NCBI GenBank assembly: GCA_026993355.1
Contig: JALWTX010000012.1
Span: forward strand, 62,001 to 126,000
DNA from: Flavobacteriales bacterium
GTDB taxonomy: Bacteria > Bacteroidota > Bacteroidia > Flavobacteriales > Flavobacteriaceae
Length of the DNA: 64,000 nt
Direction: 5' to 3'
Shown here: positions 26,998-36,360 of the stretch, piece after piece
Numbering within the stretch: the first letter of the stretch is position 1
Layout: each line of letters begins with the position of its first letter
The notes under the pieces: generated by a model
Databases searched by the model: none
Seen by the model: the letters and a program-made list of their open reading frames with translations, nothing else
What the model was told of the DNA's origin: nothing
Position numbers and translations under genes: made by a program

Positions 26998-27284
26998 TGG
27001 AGGAGAATACCAAACATATTAAATCGATTATTCAAAATTTACGTCAGGAACGTAAGCTTAAAAAAGGACTTGAAAAAGCCCAAATAAAAAAATTATGGCA
27101 AGAATTAATGGGTGATACGATTGCTAATTATACCCATCATCTGACTTATGACAGCGGACAGTTAAAAGTTTATTTAACTTCATCGACATTACGTGAGGAG
27201 TTAAATCGAGGAAAACAAAAAATAATAAACTTGCTCAATGAACATTTGGGTAAAGAAGTGGTAAAAAACATTATATTTAAGTAA
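26997..27284 (+). CDS. DUF721 (DciA-like) protein
   Basis: A 95-residue protein with the compact DUF721 pattern: an N-terminal helix, KKLWQELMGDTIANYTHHLTY (normally W..vvG..ia.ht), GQLKVYLTSSTLREELN, and a final KIINLLNEHLGKEVVKNIIF. In other bacteria this domain is the core of DciA, which loads the replicative helicase DnaB. In this phylum the role is usually inferred. Its ATG overlaps the marC stop (TAATG), which implies translational coupling. Confidence 0.82.
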   Translation: MEENTKHIKSIIQNLRQERKLKKGLEKAQIKKLWQELMGDTIANYTHHLTYDSGQLKVYLTSSTLREELNRGKQKIINLLNEHLGKEVVKNIIFK

Positions 27285-27303
27285 AATTTAAAAGCAGGTT
27301 AAA

Positions 27304-27819
27304 TTGTTTAATTTAAAAGAATATATTCTAAAAAAGAAAGTCAATCGACAAAAAAAAGATTTGTCAAACAAGACAATTGTTGTCAAACCCATAACCAAAG
27401 TGGCAATCTTGAACAACCCGGAAAGTCAACTGAGTTTTGAGAATTTGAAATATGTGCAAAAAGCTTTGAATTTGCATAGTCATCAATTTGAGATTTTTAC
27501 TTTTAAGAAAAAAAATGACCACTATAATGAGTTACGGGGAATTGTGGCATCCAAAGAGGTTTTTTCAATTTTTGGCCAAATAAAGAGTCCGGAAATAAAA
27601 GAATTTCTGGATAAACAATATGATTTATTATTGGATTTTACCCAATTGTCAAACATATATGAAGCCTATTTATCTTTGCATATCAAAGCCAATTTGAGAG
27701 TTGGCTATTATAATGAAGAGCAGCTTTATGATATAATGTTGGAAGTACCGTATGGCGACATCAAAAAATTTGCCGATGAGACAGCACGCTATCTCAAAAT
27801 CATTGGTCTGCTTCCTTGA
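27304..27819 (+). CDS. DUF6913-type Bacteroidota protein, unknown function
   Basis: A 171-residue soluble protein with a TTG start at 27304 (no in-frame ATG nearby). The pattern is a basic N-terminus (LKKKVNRQKKDLS), then KVAILNNPESQLSFENLKYVQKAL, a central FGQIKSPEIKEFLDKQYDLLLDF and LHIKANLRVGYY, which matches the family I recall as DUF6913. It looks like a small alpha/beta domain. Its position after the DUF721 gene (19 bp) recurs in related genomes as far as I remember. No catalytic motif is evident. Confidence 0.65.
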   Translation: MFNLKEYILKKKVNRQKKDLSNKTIVVKPITKVAILNNPESQLSFENLKYVQKALNLHSHQFEIFTFKKKNDHYNELRGIVASKEVFSIFGQIKSPEIKEFLDKQYDLLLDFTQLSNIYEAYLSLHIKANLRVGYYNEEQLYDIMLEVPYGDIKKFADETARYLKIIGLLP

Positions 27820-27860
27820 TCAATCTGTTTTTATGTTTTCTGACAATTCATAAAAAAACT

Positions 27861-27868
27861 TAAATTTG
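27861..27868 (+). promoter_or_regulatory. putative -7 box of the RemB-like gene
   Basis: TAAATTTG fits TAnnTTTG and ends 16 bp before the ATG at 27885. The -33 region is TTTTC rather than TTTG. Confidence 0.4.
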
Positions 27869-27884
27869 TGCAAACTCCTTTTTA

Positions 27885-29510
27885 ATGAAAAAATTATTTT
27901 TAACAGGTTTATTTCTGATTGGTCTACAGGCGCTTTTTGCACAAGAGAAATTAATTGAAAGAAAAATTCATAGTCAGCTCAAAATTCCTTTTACACATTT
28001 TGATTACAATGCATATGAAGCTCAGTTAGCCGATACCATTCACACGGCTCTAAAGCCTTGGCATTATTTTGAGATCAACAGCCAGTTTATTTTAGACCGC
28101 TATAAATCTCTTTTGTTACCCCGAAAAACATGGCTAGGCAAAAAAATATTTAACGAACACCTTTTCCCGGTTTTAGGTCCGGACTATTGGTTGACGATTG
28201 ACCCGGTCATTGATTGGGAATTGGGCCGTGATTTAACAGAGCAGACACTTACCTATCAAAACACACGTGCCATTAGGGTAGAAGGGGCTTTAGGCAAACA
28301 ATTTTCTTTCAGTGCAACTATTGCCGAAAATTATGCCCGTTTGCCCAATTTTTTAGACCGTTATGCATGGCGTACTCATCCGCCGGTAGTACCGGGCTAT
28401 GGATTAAATAAAAGTGAAGACCATCTTCATGTCGATTATCCTTATGCTGCAGGTTATTTGGCTTACAAGCCAAGTAAATTTTTCTTTTTTGAAGTGGGGC
28501 ATGGAAAGCATTTTATTGGGGAAGGTTATCGCTCTTTATTCTTGTCAGATAATGCCCCAAATTATCCTTATGCTAAAATAGAAGCGCAGTTTTGGCATGT
28601 TAAGTTTACCACGATGTGGTCAGCCTATCAAGACTTGCGCGATCAATACACTTTAAATGGTGTATATAAAAAGAAATTTTCAGCTATTCATTATATCAGC
28701 TGGAATGCGACTCAAAAACTTAATCTCGGTTTTTTTGAAACTGTCTTATGGTATAATGAAAATCGAAGAGGTTTTGATATCAATTTTCTCAATCCGTTAA
28801 TCTTTTTTAAAACCGCTGAATATGAAGCGGGTTCAGATGCTTCCAATACCTTATTGGGCTTATCGGCCTGCTATAAATTGCCATTAAAATTATCGGTATA
28901 TGGTCAATTTATTTTAGATGAAATGGTCGTTTCCAAGTTTTTTACTGATCCGTCCTATTGGACCAATAAATTTGGTTACCAACTCGGGGTTAAATATCAT
29001 GATGCTTTCAATCTTCCTAATTTATTTATCAGACTTGAGTACAACCAAGTTCGTCCCTATACTTATGCCCATAATACGCTGGTTAATTACGGACACGATT
29101 ATCAGGCATTGGCACATCCGTGGGGAGCAAATTTTAAAGAAATTTTGTTCGAAATGCAATACCGGTATAAACGCTGGTATGCATACAATATTTTAAGTGT
29201 CGGAGAAAAAGGTTTTGATTTCCCTCATAATCCGGTGGCTTATGGTGGTGATATTTACCGGTACATCCGGCCGGAAGACCGCGGAAATAATAAATATACC
29301 TTGCAAGGAAATCGCGGAAAAATAGTTTTTAATCATTTTGAAGGCGGATATATTTTGAACCCTGCCACCAATTTAAAATTATTTTCAGGAATCATCTTCA
29401 GGAAAACAAATATAGCAGAAGAATTATCACAAGTAAAAAATGAAACATCGACTTACCTTTTTTTCGGTATCAAAACCCATTTGTGGAATGATCATTTTGA
29501 TGTTTTTTAA
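27885..29510 (+). CDS. outer-membrane protein similar to gliding motility protein RemB
   Basis: A 541-residue protein with a signal peptide (MKKLFLTGLFLIGLQALFAQ). Amphipathic strands run through the protein, which looks like an outer-membrane barrel. Segments that recall RemB of Flavobacterium are YWLTIDPVIDWELGRD, NTRAIRVEGALGKQFSF, FIGEGYRSLFLSDNAPNYPY, FLNPLIFFK, VYGQFILDEMVVSKF and IRLEYNQVRPYTYAHN. RemB mutants of F. johnsoniae show altered gliding and surface properties; the molecular role is not settled. The family assignment is from memory of these segments. The 3' end is followed at once by REP-like repeats. Confidence 0.6.
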   Translation: MKKLFLTGLFLIGLQALFAQEKLIERKIHSQLKIPFTHFDYNAYEAQLADTIHTALKPWHYFEINSQFILDRYKSLLLPRKTWLGKKIFNEHLFPVLGPDYWLTIDPVIDWELGRDLTEQTLTYQNTRAIRVEGALGKQFSFSATIAENYARLPNFLDRYAWRTHPPVVPGYGLNKSEDHLHVDYPYAAGYLAYKPSKFFFFEVGHGKHFIGEGYRSLFLSDNAPNYPYAKIEAQFWHVKFTTMWSAYQDLRDQYTLNGVYKKKFSAIHYISWNATQKLNLGFFETVLWYNENRRGFDINFLNPLIFFKTAEYEAGSDASNTLLGLSACYKLPLKLSVYGQFILDEMVVSKFFTDPSYWTNKFGYQLGVKYHDAFNLPNLFIRLEYNQVRPYTYAHNTLVNYGHDYQALAHPWGANFKEILFEMQYRYKRWYAYNILSVGEKGFDFPHNPVAYGGDIYRYIRPEDRGNNKYTLQGNRGKIVFNHFEGGYILNPATNLKLFSGIIFRKTNIAEELSQVKNETSTYLFFGIKTHLWNDHFDVF

Positions 29511-29523
29511 TATTACGCATGTC

Positions 29524-29875
29524 TGTCATTTCGACAGAGTCCCGACTAAAGTCGGGACGACGAGAAATCTCAACAAAAGAAGAGATACCTTTCCGATATA
29601 TCGGGACAAGCTGTCGCTGCGCTCACTCGGAATGACACACTGTATCATAGCAAGTAAATAAAATAAGAAGCATCCTTGTCATTTCGACAGAGAGGCACGA
29701 GCGAGGAGAAATCTTACTATTTTTAAAATTTTTAAAACCATAAAAGAACAAAACTTAATCATCATAATTTCTTAATGGTTCAAAAAAATCGAAAATTTGA
29801 TATCTGATATTTGAAATAAAATAAATCCTCAATTCCTCAAATATGAAAGAGATTTCTCACTGCGTTAGAAATGAT
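29524..29875. repeat. REP-like palindrome cluster 1 (four copies)
   Basis: The unit reads TGTCATTTCGA..., a variable centre, then ...GAGAAATCT; ATTTC at one end pairs with GAAAT at the other. Copies: 29524-29570 (plus; centre GTCCCGACTAAAGTCGGGAC, a perfect inner hairpin), 29583-29638 (minus, with a CCGATATATCGG core), 29677-29714 (plus), and 29850-29875 (minus, short). Copies alternate in orientation as in BIME-type arrays. They fill the 422-bp gap between the RemB-like gene and nadE; the rest of the gap is AT-rich without a gene. Confidence 0.75.
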
Positions 29876-29932
29876 AAGTAAGAATAATTCATCAAATAAC
29901 CATATAACCATATCAACAATTAACCAACAAAT

Positions 29933-31570
29933 ATGAAAATAGCCCTAGCACAAATCAATGTCATCATAGGCGATTTTGAAGCCAATACCCGCAAAATTCT
30001 TGATTATATCGCACGTGCCAAAGCCCAAGCTGCCGATTTGGTCATTTTTCCCGAATTGGCAACCACCGGCTATCCGCCACGTGATTTTCTGGAGTTTACC
30101 GACTTTATCGAAAAAGCCGAGAAGAGCATCGAACAAATCAAAAAAGCCACGGACGATATTGCTGTGGTCATCGGCACGCCGACCCGCAATCCGGTAATTG
30201 AAGGCAAAGATTTGTATAATTCGGCGGTATTTTTATATCAAGGCAAAGAAATCTATCGTCAACATAAAACCTTGCTGCCGACTTACGATATTTTTGATGA
30301 AGCACGGTATTTTGAAGAAGCGACGCAATGGCAAACCATCGATTTTAAAGGTCATAAAATAGCTTTGAGTATATGTGAAGACCTTTGGAATTTGGGTAAT
30401 GAAAATCCGCTTTACACCATAAATCCGATGGCAAAACTGATGCCGCAACAACCGGATTTTATCATTAATGTATCGGCAAGCCCTTTTGATTATACCCATG
30501 CCAAAGAACGCATAAGAGTACTCAAAGAAAACGTTAAAGCATACCAAATTCCGGTATTTTATGTCAATCACGTCGGGGCGCAAACCGATATTATTTTTGA
30601 CGGTGGCTCCTTGGTGGTTGCCCCTAATCAAAGTGTGCATACCGAAATGCCTTATTTTGAAGAAGCTTTGAAAATTGTCGATTTGGATGATGTCAAAACC
30701 AATACGGCAAATAAGGAACAGCCCAAGGACAAAATACCCTTGATACACCATGCTTTGGTTTTGGGAATCAAAGATTATTTCGGCAAAATCGGTTTTAAAA
30801 ATGCCGTTATCGGTTTATCCGGTGGACTGGATTCTGCCGTGACAACCGTTTTAGCTACCGAGGCATTGGGCAAGGAGAATGTGCGCGTGTTGTTGATGCC
30901 GTCGCAGTTTTCATCGGATCATTCCATTAAAGATGCCGAGGATTTGGCTAAAAACCTAGGGATTCGCTATGATATTGTTCCCATTAAAGAGATTTTTGAA
31001 AGTTATTTGCAACAACTCAATCCTTTGTTTGAAGGGCGTGATTTTGATGTAACTGAAGAAAATATCCAAGCCCGTATCAGGGGTAATCTGTTGATGGCTA
31101 TTTCTAATAAATTCGGTAATATTTTGCTCAATACCAGCAACAAAAGCGAAATGTCCGTGGGTTACGGTACGCTTTACGGCGACTTGGCAGGCGGACTTTC
31201 CGTGATTGCCGATGTGTATAAAACCGAAGTTTATGAATTGGCGCGCTATATCAATCGCAATAAAGAGATTATTCCTATCAATACGATACAAAAACCGCCG
31301 TCGGCAGAATTGCGTCCCAATCAAAAAGACAGCGACAGTTTGCCGGATTATGATATCTTAGATCCGATTTTAAAATTGTATATTGAAGGAAGAAAAGGTC
31401 CCAAAGAAATTATAGCGCAAGGCTATGATAAAGCCTTGGTTGAAAGAATCTTGAAAATGGTCAATCGCAACGAATTTAAGCGACACCAGACGGCGCCGGT
31501 CTTGCGGGTCAGTCCAAAGGCGTTCGGTATGGGTAGGCGTATGCCCATTGTAGCGAAATACTTGGAGTGA
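29933..31570 (+). CDS. nadE: glutamine-dependent NAD+ synthetase
   Basis: A 545-residue two-domain cytoplasmic enzyme that amidates nicotinate adenine dinucleotide with ammonia from glutamine, the last step of NAD synthesis. The N-terminal nitrilase-type glutaminase domain (1-260) has the triad Glu41 (FPELATTGYPPRD), Lys114 (RQHKTLLPTYDIFDE) and Cys150 (ALSICEDLW). The C-terminal synthetase domain has the P-loop SGGLDS at 298-303, then LNTSNKSEMSVGYGTLYGD. The TGA stop lies within the first bases of a REP-like copy. nadC, an earlier step of the same pathway, is at 42685. Confidence 0.96.
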   Translation: MKIALAQINVIIGDFEANTRKILDYIARAKAQAADLVIFPELATTGYPPRDFLEFTDFIEKAEKSIEQIKKATDDIAVVIGTPTRNPVIEGKDLYNSAVFLYQGKEIYRQHKTLLPTYDIFDEARYFEEATQWQTIDFKGHKIALSICEDLWNLGNENPLYTINPMAKLMPQQPDFIINVSASPFDYTHAKERIRVLKENVKAYQIPVFYVNHVGAQTDIIFDGGSLVVAPNQSVHTEMPYFEEALKIVDLDDVKTNTANKEQPKDKIPLIHHALVLGIKDYFGKIGFKNAVIGLSGGLDSAVTTVLATEALGKENVRVLLMPSQFSSDHSIKDAEDLAKNLGIRYDIVPIKEIFESYLQQLNPLFEGRDFDVTEENIQARIRGNLLMAISNKFGNILLNTSNKSEMSVGYGTLYGDLAGGLSVIADVYKTEVYELARYINRNKEIIPINTIQKPPSAELRPNQKDSDSLPDYDILDPILKLYIEGRKGPKEIIAQGYDKALVERILKMVNRNEFKRHQTAPVLRVSPKAFGMGRRMPIVAKYLE

Positions 31571-31845
31571 GATTTCTCACTGCGTTCGAAATGACAGCTT
31601 GTATCAAAGAAACAAATAACATAAGAAGCAGTATGTCATTTCGACAAAACTTTGCTGACCTTAGGTCAACAAAGTGCCGAGAAATCTCATTCTAAGTAAT
31701 TAAAATATAAGCATTAGATTTCTCGTTGTTCCTTCATCACTTTGTTCGAAATGACAGCCTGACTATGAAACAAATGATATCAAAAGCACTTTTTGTCATT
31801 TCGATAGAGTTTTTATGACGTAGGAATAAAAAGGATGAGAAATCT
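31570..31845. repeat. REP-like palindrome cluster 2 (four copies)
   Basis: Same unit as cluster 1. Copies: 31570-31596 (minus, starting inside the nadE stop codon), 31634-31687 (plus; centre is the hairpin ACTTTGCTGACC..GGTCAACAAAGT), 31716-31756 (minus) and 31794-31845 (plus; centre TTTTTAT..GACGTAGGA..ATAAAAA). Orientation alternates minus, plus, minus, plus. They occupy most of the 366-bp gap between nadE and the DUF4230 gene. No open frame or known RNA is seen in the gap. Confidence 0.75.
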
Positions 31846-31936
31846 TAATTGTTATTAAATAAGGATAATCGATTTTTCTCCACCAACAAAAGACAGAGTT
31901 ATAAATTAACAATTAACCAAATAATTAATTCTTAAA

Positions 31937-32548
31937 ATGACCAAGATAATTATTCTTATTGCCGGTATCATCATCGGTATTTTTGCAAGCCTCTGGTTTC
32001 AAGAACGTCAAAAAAATGAAGATATTCATCAACAAAGTCAAGTTTTGTTGGAAAATGTCAAACATTTGAACAAAATGGTCGTAGCGGAAGCTTACTACAA
32101 TGAAGTTTATTCGTATAAAGACAGCGATAAATATCTGTTTGACATGTTACAATTCGACAAAAATGCCATCTTGTTGGTAACGGCTAAAGCACAAATATCT
32201 TATGATTTAAATCAACTTAAAATCCGATTGGACAGCGTGCATAAAGTCATTCATATCACAAACATCCCCAAAGAACAGGTTGAAATTTTTCCGAATATTC
32301 AATATTATGACTTACAACAAAGCAGTTTAAATCAATTTAACAAAGATGATTTGAACCGGATAAATGCCGATGCCATTGAAAAAATAAAATCCCATATAGA
32401 TTTAACGCAACTGCGCCTAAAAGCCAAAAAACAACTGCTCGAAAACCTTCAAAACTTGTATGCGCTTTCAAAGATTTACGGCTGGAAAGTTGAAGATGAT
32501 CATTTGAGAAAGAACTTGGAATCGGATTTGGTGCTTTTTAAGGATTGA
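31937..32548 (+). CDS. DUF4230 domain protein with N-terminal membrane anchor
   Basis: A 203-residue protein with one N-terminal helix (MTKIIILIAGIIIGIFASLWF) and a soluble domain of the DUF4230 type: VVAEAYYNEVYSYKDSD, ILLVTAKAQISYDLNQLKI, KVIHITNIPKEQVEIFPNIQYY and a C-terminal helical segment LRLKAKKQLLENLQNLYALSKIYGW. The function is unknown; the topology suggests a membrane-tethered protein with its domain outside the inner membrane. The gene stands alone between the repeat cluster and the convergent TonB-receptor-like gene. Confidence 0.8.
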   Translation: MTKIIILIAGIIIGIFASLWFQERQKNEDIHQQSQVLLENVKHLNKMVVAEAYYNEVYSYKDSDKYLFDMLQFDKNAILLVTAKAQISYDLNQLKIRLDSVHKVIHITNIPKEQVEIFPNIQYYDLQQSSLNQFNKDDLNRINADAIEKIKSHIDLTQLRLKAKKQLLENLQNLYALSKIYGWKVEDDHLRKNLESDLVLFKD

Positions 32549-32579
32549 TGGTGTAATTTTGGATGGAATTTTGCAAAAC

Positions 32580-35252
32580 TCACAATTTATAATGTAAGTT
32601 TAACAATATTATTCTTGGTTGTAACCAAGTTGTATGTTTAGCGGATAAATAATTGGTATTGGTAAACCGAATCTTATATTGGGTATTAAGTAAATTAATT
32701 ACTTTGATTTCTACCCCGAAAGCTTTATCCGGTTTTTGATACAAAACGCTTGCATTCCATAAGGTACCACTTTGTTTCCATCGGTTTGCTTCGTTTGTAT
32801 ATTCGATGAAAAATTCTGATTGAAATACAATATTTTTATATGCCGTTGTTGTTTCAAAATACGGTTTTAAAGATTTGACCTGAAAATTATTAATTGTTGA
32901 AATACTCTTCAAATAATCTTGCCGGATACCTATGGATAATTCCGGTCCGGTTTTATAATAACGACCTATGGATAAATCATTGATAATCATCCAATTTTGA
33001 GATGGTACTTTGGTTTGATTAAACCGGTTTATATTTTCACTAAAACCTACAAAAGGTTTGTATTTCAGCTGAAATTTACGCCATTCTTTGGTAAAACCAA
33101 CTGCTATATCCCAAGCGTTAAGCGGTTGGTCATTTATAATAGGTTTTTGATTGGAATCGGTACCTGCTAATTGGTTGAGTTCCGTTAATTCCGTAATTTG
33201 TTTTTTGAAATGAATATTACTAAATAAGTTGATACCTTTGATAAGAGAAAAATACCGGTAGTTTACATTAAACTCGTGATATAAAGCGTTGTTTAACAAT
33301 GGGTTGCCTTGAAACATTCGGTCGTATCGTTGTAGTGTCTTGCCTTGAATATAATCTTGCAAATGCGCCCAAGTTGTTTGAGCGGCATATCGCAATTGAA
33401 CATCGCCATGAAACCATTTGGTATCCATATTAAATTCGGGTAACCAAATATATTTTGATTGTTTGTTCTCTTTGGTTTGCAAAGACTGCCATATGATTTT
33501 ATGTAAATAGAGCCCTGGTGTCAAGATACTTTGCCCGATTCGAAAACGGAATTGTAATCCCGTAAAAAAATTCTGTCTATTGTAGTGTAAATCATTTGAA
33601 AAATTATCAAAAAAGATGGGGTTTTGTGGCAAGTCTTGAAATAACCGGCTTTGCCACCTGCCTTTTTGAAAGTTCCCGCCCAAACTGAAATAGATATGAT
33701 GCCGGTTGTCAATTTTGTAATAATATTTTAAGAGACTTTGCAATTGTTGTTTCCTGATTTGGATATTTTGCCCCAAATGATATTTATTTGCCGGGGCCAT
33801 ATTGATAAAGTTTTGCAAAAAGCCACTGTCGGATAACCAATTTTGTTCCTGCCGGTTTGCTTGAAAATTATACTGACTCAAAAAACGAATAATGTGTTTT
33901 TTACTAAACTTATGATACCATAATAGCGATTGATTGATTTGCAAGGCATTCTCATTTGATAGTGTATTGATATACCGGTTTTGAAAAGGGCTGTTGTCAG
34001 TATCAAATTCGGAATATTCCGGTACATCTTTATTGATATATACCGAAAAGTTAATATATTGATTGGACTTAGGGTCATAAATGAGATTGATTTTCCCCAA
34101 AACAGTTTCCGGTGTTGTTTGCTTATTGTTTTGTTCAGTTTGTAAAAATGCTTGCGGAAACACATAATGGTTTTCTTTTTCGTTTTGAAAACGGCTTTTG
34201 TTTTTAGACCATAAACCATAAATTTGAAATTGCCATTTTAAACCAAAATCCTGTTGCCATTGCAAAGCGTTAAATAAGGTTTGTTTACTGATAAAATCTA
34301 ATTTGTTAGCAAAATTAAAAAGCGATTTTTTAGCCGGATTAGGCATAAAATGCCGGCTCAAATACCGGTCGTTGCTTTCAAACCGGCGGATATCCTCATA
34401 GTTCAACGAAGTTTCTCCAATATCATTGATGTTACCAATATAACTTAAATTAGTTTTAGGGCTATAATAAAACAGGTTGGCTTTGCCCAGATAATTTTTA
34501 TTTAAATTGCCGCCGGCTACGACATCGCCAAATATAAACCGCTTTTTGCCTTCTTTGAGCTTGATGTTGATAATCATTTTTTGTTCATCGGTTAAACCTT
34601 TCATGAAACTTACGGCTGTATAATCTTTGACAACTTGAACTTTTTTAACAGCATCAGCCGGAATATTATCGACCGCTAAGCGAGAACTGCCACCAAAAAA
34701 ATCTTTCCCTTCAACCATTACTTTTTGAACTTTTTTACCCATAACAGTTATTTGTCCGTTTTTACCGACTTCCACACCGGGTAACTGTTGTAAAACCGCT
34801 TTGAGTTTTCGTTCTTTGCCGGTTACAAAATGCTTGACATTATAAACAATAGAATCTTGCGTAATTTTGACCGGCGTTTTATAATCAATGACGACTTCGT
34901 CTAACGCCTGGTTGTTGGGTTTTAAAACAATGTGCTTTAAAGTGGGTTTAACCAAGCTGTCCAGTTTAAAATTATAGGGCTGATAGCCCATAAATGATAC
35001 GGTCAACAAATAAGTTGCTTTGGTTTCCAGGCGCATTTCAAACTTGCCCTTAGCATCGGTGACAGCAAAAACAAAAGGTAAATCCTTATCGATTGATTTA
35101 GCCATAATATTGGCAAATTCCAAGGGCTGTTGCAAGCTGTCCGTTACAATGCCTTTAAGCACACGGTCTTGGGCGGATATTGGGTTGCTTACACACCATA
35201 CCAATATCCAAAAGGCTATAGTTCCAATAAAAAATATTATTTGTTTGATCAC
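32580..35252 (-). CDS. TonB-receptor-like outer-membrane beta-barrel protein with carboxypeptidase-regulatory domain
   Basis: An 890-residue protein from a GTG start at 35252, with a signal peptide (ending CVSNPISAQ). Residues about 30-115 are a carboxypeptidase-regulatory domain (LKGIVTDSLQQPLEFANIM; LLTVSFMGYQPYNF). A plug-like domain follows (LKAVLQQLPGVEVGKNGQITV, KKVQKVMVEGKDFFGG, IPADAVKKVQVVKDYTAV), then barrel strands. This is the group of receptor-like barrels usually paired with GLPGLI proteins. It lies 8 bp after the GLPGLI gene. The cargo is unknown. It is the last gene of the small peptide-GLPGLI-barrel cassette. Confidence 0.85.
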   Translation of the reverse strand: MIKQIIFFIGTIAFWILVWCVSNPISAQDRVLKGIVTDSLQQPLEFANIMAKSIDKDLPFVFAVTDAKGKFEMRLETKATYLLTVSFMGYQPYNFKLDSLVKPTLKHIVLKPNNQALDEVVIDYKTPVKITQDSIVYNVKHFVTGKERKLKAVLQQLPGVEVGKNGQITVMGKKVQKVMVEGKDFFGGSSRLAVDNIPADAVKKVQVVKDYTAVSFMKGLTDEQKMIINIKLKEGKKRFIFGDVVAGGNLNKNYLGKANLFYYSPKTNLSYIGNINDIGETSLNYEDIRRFESNDRYLSRHFMPNPAKKSLFNFANKLDFISKQTLFNALQWQQDFGLKWQFQIYGLWSKNKSRFQNEKENHYVFPQAFLQTEQNNKQTTPETVLGKINLIYDPKSNQYINFSVYINKDVPEYSEFDTDNSPFQNRYINTLSNENALQINQSLLWYHKFSKKHIIRFLSQYNFQANRQEQNWLSDSGFLQNFINMAPANKYHLGQNIQIRKQQLQSLLKYYYKIDNRHHIYFSLGGNFQKGRWQSRLFQDLPQNPIFFDNFSNDLHYNRQNFFTGLQFRFRIGQSILTPGLYLHKIIWQSLQTKENKQSKYIWLPEFNMDTKWFHGDVQLRYAAQTTWAHLQDYIQGKTLQRYDRMFQGNPLLNNALYHEFNVNYRYFSLIKGINLFSNIHFKKQITELTELNQLAGTDSNQKPIINDQPLNAWDIAVGFTKEWRKFQLKYKPFVGFSENINRFNQTKVPSQNWMIINDLSIGRYYKTGPELSIGIRQDYLKSISTINNFQVKSLKPYFETTTAYKNIVFQSEFFIEYTNEANRWKQSGTLWNASVLYQKPDKAFGVEIKVINLLNTQYKIRFTNTNYLSAKHTTWLQPRIILLNLHYKL

Positions 35253-35260
35253 TTTTAAGG

Positions 35261-35989
35261 TTAATTTCCGAAGTATTTACCCATCTCTTTTATGCGTTTG
35301 GCTCGTCCTTCTTCTTGGGTGCGTAAAATTCCTTTTTCGGGACGTTTTATTTTGATATTTTTTTTCAACCATTTGATTTTTGTGGCATAAATAATTTTTT
35401 TGTTAGCAAAAACATATTTGAGCACCAACCCCGGCAGACCACGTGCTTCTCCGGGACCAAAAGGTACCGGAATATTTGGGGTAAACCAAGCAACTTTTTT
35501 TCTTTGAACGGCTTTTATAACCGGATAACCCAAAATAGTGTCAGTTTCTTTGGTAATTTGCCATTTATTATCTTTCAATTTGGCTGTTTCTCTTACCACA
35601 TTACCCGTAGAAACATCTTTGAATTGCTGCATATACAAATTTTCAATAATATTACAATAATGGATAGCATTACCATCGCCTATTAATTTAGCCATCATAT
35701 AATCCATTTGATTAACCGTCTCATCCGGCATTTCCTCTTGCCATTGGTACCGGCTTTCATTTGGGTTGAATTTTAAAGTAAAATCAAAATCCTTTACAAT
35801 AACATTGAATTTAGCATCTTTACGTTGGGCCATAAGCATCATACTTTCTCCAAACTTTTCTTTGATAGACTTATAAATTTCCGGGCTACTATTGAGCTTG
35901 GCTTTATAAATAACAATAGCGCTTTGTTGTGCAAAAATGTTTATACTATTTATAAACAAAAAAATATATAATAGTATTTTTCTTTTCAT
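35261..35989 (-). CDS. GLPGLI family secreted protein
   Basis: About 242 residues from the ATG at 35989, which places the signal peptide MKRKILLYIFLFINSINIFAQ at the N-terminus; an upstream in-frame start at 36031 would add 14 polar residues. The family signature is EARGLPGLVLKYVF (residues about 185-198), with the downstream lysine-rich IIYATKIKWLKKNIKIKRP. GLPGLI proteins are Bacteroidota-specific, exported to the periplasm and usually encoded next to a TonB-receptor-like barrel, as here. Their biochemical role has not been established. Confidence 0.9.
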   Translation of the reverse strand: MKRKILLYIFLFINSINIFAQQSAIVIYKAKLNSSPEIYKSIKEKFGESMMLMAQRKDAKFNVIVKDFDFTLKFNPNESRYQWQEEMPDETVNQMDYMMAKLIGDGNAIHYCNIIENLYMQQFKDVSTGNVVRETAKLKDNKWQITKETDTILGYPVIKAVQRKKVAWFTPNIPVPFGPGEARGLPGLVLKYVFANKKIIYATKIKWLKKNIKIKRPEKGILRTQEEGRAKRIKEMGKYFGN

Positions 35990-36057
35990 TTTATTTTGTT
36001 TTGATTTAGTTTGATCCCATTCAGGGGTCAAACTAAATTTATTAAAGATATAAATAA

Positions 36058-36288
36058 TTATCTACCCATACAATCATTGTAATAGTATAAATACGCAGAT
36101 TGCCATTGTTGTGATCCATAATCACCAAAATCTAAGGCAGCAATTATAGCATAATATCTGCAAACTGTAGGTTCAACTTTTTCTATTTTTTGTTTTTTTA
36201 CAGGCTTGTCTTTAATTTCTAATCTACTGATTGCAGACAAATTCATTGAGGACAATATAAATAATGCTATTAATAATACTTTTTTCAT
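36058..36288 (-). CDS. small secreted two-cysteine peptide, unknown function
   Basis: A 76-residue product with a clear signal peptide (MKKVLLIALFILSSMNLSA). The predicted mature part of about 57 residues is Lys/Glu-rich at first (RLEIKDKPVKKQKIEKVEP) and then aromatic (VCRYYAIIAALDFGDYGSQQ; WQSAYLYYYNDCMGR). It has two Cys, 43 and 73, which could form one disulfide. I recognise no family. It lies 68 bp upstream of the GLPGLI gene on the same strand, so it may be the first gene of that cassette. Confidence 0.6.
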   Translation of the reverse strand: MKKVLLIALFILSSMNLSAISRLEIKDKPVKKQKIEKVEPTVCRYYAIIAALDFGDYGSQQWQSAYLYYYNDCMGR

Positions 36289-36360
36289 AATTCATAAAAT
36301 TTTAATTAAACATTTTTTATTTGACGACCAATTTCACTTCCCTCGTCACAAGAAGTTAGG

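Noticed and set aside
29524-31845. Regular repeats around nadE as a CRISPR array
   Set aside because: The copies alternate in orientation, differ in length and centre, have no uniform spacers, and there is no cas gene.
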